Below are positions 6,047 through 11,818 of a stretch of DNA of 11,818 nucleotides, piece by piece. The stretch spans positions 1 through 11,818 of the forward strand of contig CAAGDF010000032.1 in assembly GCA_900768525.1 (NCBI GenBank), given 5' to 3'. The translations under genes and the position numbers were made by a program. The notes beneath the pieces are model-generated. The model made no database searches. It saw only the letters and a program-made list of their open reading frames with translations, and was not told where the DNA came from. The number at the start of each line of letters is the position of its first letter. Position 1 is the first letter of the stretch. The DNA comes from Clostridia bacterium. Its GTDB lineage: Bacteria > Bacillota > Clostridia > Christensenellales > Borkfalkiaceae.

Positions 6047-7534
6047 ATGTATTTTTCAAAATCAAAATATACGGGATTCTGGCAATGCCCTAAAATTACG
6101 TGGCTTGACAAATATAAGCCCGAAGAAAAAGTTATCGACGAAAGCACGCTCGCACGGATGACAAGCGGGAACGAGGCAGGCGACCTTGCGATGGGGTTAT
6201 TCGGCGATTTTACCGAGGTAACCGCAACGCGTGAGGACGGAAAACTCGACCTTGACGAAATGAAACGCAAAACCGCCGAATGTATCGCAAACGGCGTGGA
6301 AAATATATGCGAAGCGTCCTTCGATTACAACGGATTGTACTGCGCCGTAGATATACTGCACAAAGAAAAAGGCGGTTATGCGATTTATGAGGTAAAAAGC
6401 GCAACCGCCATTAAATACTATTACCTTGCCGACGTCGCATATCAGAAATACGTTCTTGAAAAGTGCGGCGTGAACGTTACGGGAACTTATATCGCTTGCA
6501 TAAATAACGGTTATAAACGACACGGCGCGATCGACGTTAAACAACTTTTTTACGTTACCGACGTAAAAGACCTTATCGCCGAAGAATACGAAGCGGTAGA
6601 GCGCAACCTTAAAAACGCCGAAGAAATACTTAAATCCGATAAAGAGCCGAATATCGATATCGGTAAGCATTGCACCGCCGCGCACGATTGCCCTTATTGG
6701 AACTACTGCACGAGGCATTTGCCGGAGCACAATGTTTTTGAATTATACGGGTGCGCTAAAAAGTGGGATTATTATCAGAGAGGTTACATATCTTTCGAGG
6801 ATTTGCAGCGCTTGCCGTCGCTTAATTTCATGCAGGCAAGACAAGTGGATTTTACCCTTAACGACAGAGGCGTATATGTCGATAAACGACTTATAGCCGA
6901 GTTTTTGAGCACTTTGTCTTATCCGCTGTACTTTCTTGATTTTGAAACCATGCAGGAGATTATTCCGCCGTTCGACGGGTGCGCTCCGTATGACCAAATA
7001 CCCTTTCAGTATTCTTTGCATTACATAGAAAACGAAAACGGAGAACTTAAGCACAAGGAATTTTTAGCCGTTTCGGGCGAAGACCCCCGCCGGGCAATAG
7101 CCGAAAGTTTGTGCGAAAACATCCCCGAAAACGTATGCGTGCTTGCATACAACAAAAAATTCGAGTGCGGCAGGCTGAAAGAACTCGCCGAAGAATTTCC
7201 CGACCTAAGAAAGCATTTGCTCGCCATAAAAGATAATATAAAGGATTTGCTCGATCCTTTCCAGAAAGGCGGATATTACAACAAAGCAATGGGCGGTTCT
7301 TTTTCGATTAAAAGCGTTCTACCTGCAATTTTTCCCGACGATCCCGCCCTTAACTACCACAATCTTGAAGAGATCCACAACGGCGGCGAAGCAATGACGA
7401 TTTTTCCGCTCATTAAGGACATGCCGCCCGAAAAACAGGAAAGAACACGCAAAAACCTTTTAAAATACTGCGAACTCGACACGTTTGCAATGGTAAAAGT
7501 CTGGCAAGAACTTGTTAAAGTTTCTAAAGAATAG
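6047..7534 (+). CDS. DUF2779-type nuclease: RecB/Cas4-like Fe-S nuclease fused to DEDD exonuclease domain
   Basis: A 495-residue protein. The N-terminal ~225 residues look like a Cas4/AddB-type PD-(D/E)XK nuclease: GNEAGDLA (E44), VDIL (D102) and YEVKSA (E115, K117), bracketed by one early Cys (FWQCP, C14) and three late ones (C209, C215, C221), the usual split 4Fe-4S ligands. The C-terminal ~200 residues match an RNase H-like DEDD exonuclease of the DUF2779 type: YFLDFET (D298, E300), LAYNKKFECGRL, DLLDPF and YCELDTFAMVKVW (D478). It probably degrades DNA using both centres. The start is chosen at 6047 because CGGAG lies six bases upstream; an earlier ATG at 5990 lies within the preceding gene. 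It follows the glycosylase-like gene by 22 bases and precedes a strong terminator, so the two work as one operon. Confidence 0.85.
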   Translation: MYFSKSKYTGFWQCPKITWLDKYKPEEKVIDESTLARMTSGNEAGDLAMGLFGDFTEVTATREDGKLDLDEMKRKTAECIANGVENICEASFDYNGLYCAVDILHKEKGGYAIYEVKSATAIKYYYLADVAYQKYVLEKCGVNVTGTYIACINNGYKRHGAIDVKQLFYVTDVKDLIAEEYEAVERNLKNAEEILKSDKEPNIDIGKHCTAAHDCPYWNYCTRHLPEHNVFELYGCAKKWDYYQRGYISFEDLQRLPSLNFMQARQVDFTLNDRGVYVDKRLIAEFLSTLSYPLYFLDFETMQEIIPPFDGCAPYDQIPFQYSLHYIENENGELKHKEFLAVSGEDPRRAIAESLCENIPENVCVLAYNKKFECGRLKELAEEFPDLRKHLLAIKDNIKDLLDPFQKGGYYNKAMGGSFSIKSVLPAIFPDDPALNYHNLEEIHNGGEAMTIFPLIKDMPPEKQERTRKNLLKYCELDTFAMVKVWQELVKVSKE

Positions 7535-7578
7535 CGCAAAAATGCATCGATTGAATTAACAATAAAACAAGTTTTGCA

Positions 7579-7616
7579 CACAAAAAAAGCCTGATAAACC
7601 ATCGGGCTTTTTTGTG
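7579..7616 (+). terminator. Intrinsic terminator of the glycosylase-nuclease operon
   Basis: Arms CACAAAAAAAGCC and GGCTTTTTTGTG enclose a short loop, with GAT/ATC extending the stem and a T-run on the 3' side. The A-run on the 5' side makes it usable in both directions. It begins 45 bases after the nuclease stop. Confidence 0.85.
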
Positions 7617-7795
7617 ACTTTTATATCCATAATATACGATAATCGACCTATAGCCGCACTTTTAGAAACTGACAACTAACGCATATTAAGCTAATCTCAA
7701 TTTTTTATTTGTTTTACGGGTATTTTTCTTGCTATGTTTAACATTTTAGTTATTCTTTTTTCTCAGCAGCTAAAGATTGGATGCCAGCCAAGAAT
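7617..7795. other. Non-coding gap
   Basis: About 180 AT-rich bases between the operon terminator and the small-peptide terminator. Plus and minus frames contain only short unconvincing ORFs. A plus-strand promoter-like TTGTTT ... TATGTT (near 7708-7737) could drive an RNA running into the peptide gene from the other side, but the match is weak. Confidence 0.3.
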
Positions 7796-7830
7796 AAAAC
7801 GAACCTTGATGAAAATTCAAAGTTCGTTTT
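7796..7830 (-). terminator. Terminator overlapping the stop of the 30-residue peptide gene
   Basis: Arms 7796-7809 and 7817-7830 pair almost completely (AAAACGAACTTTGA with TCAAGGTTCGTTTT in minus reading, one G-U pair) around a seven-base loop. T-rich sequence follows in both directions, so it may also end a plus-strand transcript. The peptide's TGA is inside the stem. Confidence 0.75.
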
Positions 7831-7909
7831 GTTTTATACACGAGATTATTACTACGCTTATTACTATAATAACACCTGCAATGATGCCTATAACAGTTAA
7901 AAAATCCAT
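7817..7909 (-). CDS. 30-residue single-span membrane peptide (possible type I toxin-like)
   Basis: The peptide begins MDFLTVIGIIAGVIIVISVV and ends ISCIKQNEL: one hydrophobic span (about 3-24) with a short charged tail. An AAGG...GGTGAG purine stretch lies 3-14 bases upstream of the ATG, and a strong terminator overlaps the stop, which together make a compact gene. Small hydrophobic peptides of this size are typical of type I toxins (Fst/TxpA-like) but also of membrane regulators such as KdpF; no kdp genes are present. No promoter of its own is obvious and no terminator separates it from merR 133 bases upstream, so read-through from merR is possible. No antisense RNA can be demonstrated by eye. 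Confidence 0.5.
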   Translation of the reverse strand: MDFLTVIGIIAGVIIVISVVIISCIKQNEL

Positions 7910-7956
7910 AATCTCACCGCCTTAACGTTTGCAAAAATGCTTATTCCGCCGCAGCG

Positions 7957-8028
7957 CAACACTGCAACAACACAACACTACAACACTGCAACGACACAAC
8001 ACTGCAACAGCACAACCACGCAACACCT
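7957..8028. repeat. Octamer tandem array, nine copies
   Basis: Nine consecutive eight-base units with consensus CAACACTG: units 1, 4 and 6 are exact, the rest differ at the last four positions (e.g. CAACAACA, CAACGACA, CAACAGCA). CAAC opens every unit. The array lies between the merR stop (8043) and the 30-residue peptide gene. It leaves artificial ORFs open on both strands. Confidence 0.85.
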
Positions 8029-8042
8029 CGGCAACATCAACA

Positions 8043-8849
8043 TCAATCGGCGACGGGGAGGACGAACCTCGAGCAGTAGCGTTTTGTTTCGATTTCGCGA
8101 CCTGTGTACGGGGCGACGATGCCGAGAACGCGAGGCGAACCAATGGGCGTTAAGCCGCGGGCTTTTACTTCGGAGCCAAGCGCAAGCCATGCTTTATCCA
8201 CACCCGAATAATCACCGTAGTACAGCACGGACAACGCGCGGCATTCCGGCAGAACGACCGCTTCCGCAGGTGCTCTTTCGGCACGCACGGGCACGCAAAC
8301 GTCGTAAGGATACGGCTCGTCGCTGATATAGCCTTCTAAATAGTCGTGTCTGTGAGAGATAGTAAACAACGGTTCTTCCGAAAGCACGCACCCCTGCCGC
8401 ACGCATTCGCTGTATAAATCGTACATATCGGCGTATTTCTCCGCAATCGTGCGCCCCTTACTCCTCCGCATACGGCAGGTAACGGCGGGAAGATTCATCA
8501 CCTGCACGGAAATATCCGACGCGCCCACTATCCTAAGCCGTAACTCTTCCACACTGCGCTGAATATCATAAAGACTGTGCTCTAACGCAGCCAGCAGCGA
8601 AGAAATCTCGCCGCCGCGCGCAAAATAATCGACTATCTGATCGGTAGTAACGCCCATCCCCTGAAATTTTTCGATTTGCAGAACGCGCGCGACGTTGTGG
8701 TTATCGTAATACCTTCGCCCGCTTTCGGCTGCAATATACGCGGGCTTAATCAACCCTTTTTCTTCCATTCGCATAAGGGTACTGCGTGAAATACCGCAAG
8801 CGTGAGCCGCCTCGGTAATCTGAAATAATTTTTTTGTATCCTTTTCCAT
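8043..8849 (-). CDS. MerR-family regulator with GyrI-like effector-binding domain
   Basis: A 268-residue protein with a MerR winged helix (about 8-75; LFQITEAAHACGISRSTLMR, SGRRYYDNHNVARVLQI), a dimer helix (about 80-108) and a C-terminal GyrI-like/BmrR-type domain (about 115-265) with YDVCVPV and GDYSGVDKAWLALG. Such proteins sense small, often hydrophobic or cationic compounds and activate efflux or stress genes by unwinding long-spacer promoters. Start 8849 is preferred because AAGAGG lies upstream (spacing 13, long); an in-frame ATG at 8879 lies inside an 18-bp palindrome, 14 bases from the predicted transcription start and without a ribosome binding site, adding ten residues if used. It is divergent from a giant secreted protein, its most obvious target, though this is inference. 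Confidence 0.85.
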   Translation of the reverse strand: MEKDTKKLFQITEAAHACGISRSTLMRMEEKGLIKPAYIAAESGRRYYDNHNVARVLQIEKFQGMGVTTDQIVDYFARGGEISSLLAALEHSLYDIQRSVEELRLRIVGASDISVQVMNLPAVTCRMRRSKGRTIAEKYADMYDLYSECVRQGCVLSEEPLFTISHRHDYLEGYISDEPYPYDVCVPVRAERAPAEAVVLPECRALSVLYYGDYSGVDKAWLALGSEVKARGLTPIGSPRVLGIVAPYTGREIETKRYCSRFVLPVAD

Positions 8850-8871
8850 TTTTTTGTTAAAACCTCTTGCT

Positions 8872-8889
8872 TCGTTCATATATGAACGA
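8872..8889. promoter_or_regulatory. 18-bp perfect palindrome in the merR leader (operator candidate)
   Basis: TCGTTCATATATGAACGA is a perfect palindrome at about +4 to +21 of the predicted merR transcript. Its position suggests autoregulation by MerR binding downstream of the start, unlike the usual site between -35 and -10. It also contains the alternative ATG at 8879. Confidence 0.6.
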
Positions 8890-8899
8890 TATACAATAT

Positions 8900-8927
8900 A
8901 TTATAAAGTAATCCGCCGTAATGTCAA
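8900..8927 (-). promoter_or_regulatory. Consensus sigma-A promoter of merR
   Basis: On the minus strand TTGACA (8922-8927), a 16-base spacer and TATAAT (8900-8905): both hexamers match consensus. The ordinary spacing indicates strong basal expression rather than MerR-dependent activation. Confidence 0.85.
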
Positions 8928-8931
8928 GCCG

Positions 8932-8960
8932 TTTGGCGAAAAAATAATTAACGGGCGGAT
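8932..8960 (+). promoter_or_regulatory. Weak promoter candidate for the secreted protein
   Basis: TTGGCG followed after 17-19 bases by CGGATA/GATAAG. The poor -10 and possibly long spacer would suit activation by MerR, but the match is weak. Confidence 0.25.
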
Positions 8961-8992
8961 AAGAGAATAATAAATTATAGGAGTTAACAAAC

Positions 8993-11818
8993 ATGAAAGC
9001 AATGAAAGCCTGGAAAGGCTTACTGGTAGCAGTTTTGCTCCTGTGTTCCTTTCTATGCGTAGCAAGCGTGAACACGTCGGCTGTATCTGCCGCAGGTGAG
9101 CACACTCACCCGATTTGCGGAAAAACACACACGGATATCGGCGATCATACCGCGGCAAAATGCGAGACCGTTACATATACCGCGTGGGACGGCACATTCG
9201 CTTCGAGCGGCATGCCGGATATCGACTACAGCAACAACGATACTGCCTATGTCTATCTGACACGCAACGTGGAGATAACTTACGAGCTTGAGATTCCGAA
9301 AGGAAAAACGCTCTATCTTTGCCTGAACGGATATACTCTCACGAAAACAACAATGTCAGATACCTGGAGCGCAGTCATTTTATCACTTTCCGGAGATACG
9401 CATTTTATATTGTGCGATTGTAAAGGCGGCGGCACGATCACGCATGCGGACGGCGTACTCGGAAGAGGCGTGAGAAGCGGTAACTCTAATGGTTATGATA
9501 AGTCTTCTTTCACAATGTACGGCGGCACAATCAGCGGCAATAGACTCAACGGCGATGACGGAGCCGGCGTGTTCGTACAAAGCGGTACGTTTAAAATGTA
9601 TGGCGGAAAAATCACCGACAACCATGTTGAAAAGTCATTAAACTATGGCGGCGGCGGCGTACTTTTTTCCAGCGATAAATCTTTTATAATGTACGGCGGC
9701 GAAATCAGCAATAATTATTCAGTTGATTATGGCGGCGGAATAATGGCAATCGGCTTCGGCTCTGTAGAATTACACGGCGGCACGATAAGCGGTAACACCT
9801 CTGATGCTCTAGGCGGCGCAATCTGGTCGAATAAATCGGTCACAATATCCGAAGGCGTAAACATTACAGGAAACAAAGCTGTTGATGGCGGAGGTGTTTG
9901 TACATATGATACCTCTTTGACCATCAACGGCGGCAACATTACAAACAATACGGTGACCACCGGCAATGGCGGCGGCGTATATCTCAACGGCGGCACATTC
10001 AAGATATCCGGCAATGTAAAAATATCCGGCAATAAAAAAGGCAGCTCGGCAAACAACGTCTATTTGCCGGAAGGTAAGACTATTTCGGTTATAGACGAAT
10101 TGACCGGCACTACACCGATCGGTATAACCACGGAAGCGGTGCCGAGCAGTTCCGCTTACGTTCGTTTAGCTTCGGGCAGGACGGAATATTTAGATCCCGC
10201 CAAATTTCAATACGAAAATGATAGTAATATCTCCCTTGTTACGGTCGGGAGCAGCACATCAAGCCTTATAGCGTGCAAACACAACTGGGGTACGACCTGG
10301 CAAGCGGACGCAAGCGGGCATTGGCATGAATGTTCTCTTTGCGGCGGTAAGCAAGCCGCAGCCGAGCACAGCGGCGGTAAAGCTACCTGCACGGAAAGCG
10401 CAGTGTGCTCAACCTGCAACACTCCTTACGGCGAACCATTAGGGCATGATTTTACAAGCGACGTATGGCAAAAGGACGATAACAACCATTGGAAAAAATG
10501 CTCGCGTTGTGAAGCTACAGACCAAACCGCGGCACATACTTGGGAAGATGAAATAACGCTTGCAGCGACTTGCACGGCAACAGGCATAAAAACCTATACT
10601 TGCACCACTTGCCTTAAAACAAAAACCGAAATCATTTCCGCAAAAGGTCATAATTTTGCTAAGAAAACAGGTCAAGCGGCAACCTGCCTTGATTCCGGCT
10701 GGGAAGATTACAACGTCTGTTCGCTCTGTAACTATGTTACCGATTATAAACAAATCGCCGCGCTCGGGCACGACTTTATAAGCAGTGCCTGGCAGAGCAA
10801 TGCCGACGAGCACTGGAAAAAGTGTTCGCGTTGCGACGAAACGACCGAGAAAACCACCCACGTCTGGAAAGATAAAATAACCGCTGCGTCTACCTGCACC
10901 GCAACAGGAGAAAAGACTTTTACATGTACCGTATGCAGCACAACAAAAACAGAAACACTTAATGCGCTCGGGCATGAACTAATTCAACACGAGGCAAAAG
11001 CGGCGACGTGCCTTGAAAGCGGTTGGGATGCTTACGACACCTGTTCGCGCTGCTGCTATACCACTTTCGAAAAAATCGACGCGCTCGGGCACGACAAGAT
11101 TCACCACGAGGCACAAGAGGCAACCTGTTTAAACATCGGCTGGAATGCTTACGACACCTGCACTCGTTGCTCTTATACCACTTATGTAGAAATCGGCAAG
11201 CTCGGGCATGAACTAATTCACCACAATGCAAAAGACGCGACTTGCCTTGAAATCGGCTGGAACGCTTACGATACCTGTTCGCGCTGCGACTATACGACAT
11301 ACGAAGAAATCGGAGCGCTCGGGCATGAACTAATTCAACACGAGGCAAAAGCGGCGACGTGCCTTGAAAGCGGTTGGAACGCTTACGACACCTGTTCGCG
11401 CTGCAGCTATACTACTTTCGAAAAAATCGACGCGCTCAGACATGACATTGTGCACAAAGGGGCACAGGCAGCAACCTGCCTGGAAATCGGCTGGAACGCT
11501 TATGACGCTTGCACTCGTTGCTCGTACACCACCTATGTAGAAATCGGCAAGCTCGGGCATGATTTTACAAGCGACGTATGGCAAAAGGTCGAAAACGAAC
11601 ATTGGAAGAAATGCTCGCGCTGCGACGAAACCGAGCAAACCGCCGAACACACTTGGAACGAAGAAATTACGGTTGCGGCGACTTGCACTGCGGCGGGCTT
11701 AAAAACTTACACCTGCCCCACCTGCCTTGAAACCAAAACCGAAACCATTTCCGCAAAAGGTCACAACATTACACAGCACGATGCAAAAGACGCCACTTGT
11801 ACGACAATAGGTTGGAAA
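8993..11818 (+). CDS. Giant secreted beta-helix protein with Cys-rich repeat array (partial, no stop in window)
   Basis: The frame stays open for 942 codons to the right edge. Start: AGGAG nine bases upstream. A signal peptide (Lys-rich start, LLVAVLLLCSFLCVA core, likely cleavage after VSAA near residue 34) sends it out of the cell; the lipobox match is poor. HTHPICGKTHTD follows. Residues ~75-365 carry repeating GG-T/E/K-I-S-x-N and GGGVY patterns (e.g. GGTISGN at 177-183), typical of a right-handed parallel beta-helix. From C428 on, Cys-rich modules take over: a 68-residue type A (GHDFxSxxWQ...HWKKCSRC...TCTATGxKTYTCxxC) and a 39-residue type B (GHELIxHEAKxATCLExGW, then AYDTCSRCxYTT). Order: degenerate A, A, B, A, five B, A, B. 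The CxxC pairs could bind zinc or form disulphides. A surface or extracellular role, perhaps adhesion, is likely; the anchor must lie beyond the window. Confidence 0.88.
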   Translation, partial: MKAMKAWKGLLVAVLLLCSFLCVASVNTSAVSAAGEHTHPICGKTHTDIGDHTAAKCETVTYTAWDGTFASSGMPDIDYSNNDTAYVYLTRNVEITYELEIPKGKTLYLCLNGYTLTKTTMSDTWSAVILSLSGDTHFILCDCKGGGTITHADGVLGRGVRSGNSNGYDKSSFTMYGGTISGNRLNGDDGAGVFVQSGTFKMYGGKITDNHVEKSLNYGGGGVLFSSDKSFIMYGGEISNNYSVDYGGGIMAIGFGSVELHGGTISGNTSDALGGAIWSNKSVTISEGVNITGNKAVDGGGVCTYDTSLTINGGNITNNTVTTGNGGGVYLNGGTFKISGNVKISGNKKGSSANNVYLPEGKTISVIDELTGTTPIGITTEAVPSSSAYVRLASGRTEYLDPAKFQYENDSNISLVTVGSSTSSLIACKHNWGTTWQADASGHWHECSLCGGKQAAAEHSGGKATCTESAVCSTCNTPYGEPLGHDFTSDVWQKDDNNHWKKCSRCEATDQTAAHTWEDEITLAATCTATGIKTYTCTTCLKTKTEIISAKGHNFAKKTGQAATCLDSGWEDYNVCSLCNYVTDYKQIAALGHDFISSAWQSNADEHWKKCSRCDETTEKTTHVWKDKITAASTCTATGEKTFTCTVCSTTKTETLNALGHELIQHEAKAATCLESGWDAYDTCSRCCYTTFEKIDALGHDKIHHEAQEATCLNIGWNAYDTCTRCSYTTYVEIGKLGHELIHHNAKDATCLEIGWNAYDTCSRCDYTTYEEIGALGHELIQHEAKAATCLESGWNAYDTCSRCSYTTFEKIDALRHDIVHKGAQAATCLEIGWNAYDACTRCSYTTYVEIGKLGHDFTSDVWQKVENEHWKKCSRCDETEQTAEHTWNEEITVAATCTAAGLKTYTCPTCLETKTETISAKGHNITQHDAKDATCTTIGWK
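10442..11818 (+). repeat. Coding tandem array of 204-bp and 117-bp modules
   Basis: Modules: A1 10442-10645, B0 10646-10765, A2 10766-10969, B1 10970-11086, B2 11087-11203, B3 11204-11320, B4 11321-11437, B5 11438-11554, A3 11555-11758, B6 from 11759. B1 and B4 are nearly identical in DNA at a distance of 351 bases (3 x 117), while B2 resembles B5; A1 and A3 begin with the same 30-odd bases. The second half of A looks like a B unit, so both probably share an ancestor. Confidence 0.85.

Noticed and set aside
7734..7925. Plus-strand 63-codon ORF
   Set aside because: It crosses the terminator hairpin and is antisense to the better supported 30-residue membrane peptide gene.
7957..8028. CRISPR array
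   Set aside because: Units are eight bases with no spacers; this is a simple tandem repeat.
7937..8326. Plus-strand ORFs over the octamer array and merR
   Set aside because: They are held open by the repeat and by the antisense of merR; their composition is low complexity.
9727..10056. Minus-strand Pro-rich ORF
   Set aside because: The prolines are antisense of the GGC-rich beta-helix codons.
10439..11650. Several minus-strand ORFs of 100-180 codons
   Set aside because: They are mirror images of the Cys-rich repeat array of the secreted protein, whose plus-strand frame is open through the whole region and starts with a signal peptide.

Overview
The window looks like an accessory region from a low-to-mid GC Bacillota genome, probably an uncultured gut Clostridia. 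The evidence is AGGAG-type ribosome binding sites, sigma-A promoters with TATAAT and extended -10 elements, and a secreted protein built of beta-helix and Cys-rich GH...TC...CxxC repeats, a style common in gut Clostridia. The lineage is an inference. No rRNA, tRNA, CRISPR array or intact insertion sequence was seen.

Left part (1-3333, all minus strand). Reading in the direction of transcription: a 223-residue Cys-rich unknown protein with its own strong promoter; two small proteins of 61 and 75 residues; a truncated remnant that looks like the C-terminal end of an ABC-type ATPase; then a tight cassette. The cassette holds a soluble FtsH-like AAA+ zinc protease, a 43-residue protein, and a DnaQ-like DEDDh exonuclease that runs off the left edge. 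Its three genes overlap by a few bases each.

Middle part (3469-7616). A WYL-domain regulator (minus) is divergent from a two-gene plus-strand operon: an Fe-S uracil-DNA-glycosylase-like protein with an extra C-terminal domain, then a DUF2779-type protein with a RecB/Cas4-like Fe-S nuclease and a DEDD exonuclease region in one chain. Both directions have near-consensus promoters, and the operon ends in a clear intrinsic terminator. A base-excision-like enzyme, a double nuclease and a WYL regulator together suggest a DNA-processing or anti-phage module. This is the most interesting candidate system in the window, and its defence role is inferred.

Right part (7617-11818). A 30-residue single-span membrane peptide (minus) sits downstream of a MerR/GyrI-like regulator (minus), with a nine-copy octamer array between them. 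An 18-bp perfect palindrome lies in the MerR leader. Divergent from MerR is a very large secreted protein (942 codons seen, no stop before the right edge). It has a signal peptide, a right-handed beta-helix region and a C-terminal array of Cys-rich modules whose DNA repeats with a 117-bp period and a near-identical copy three units away.
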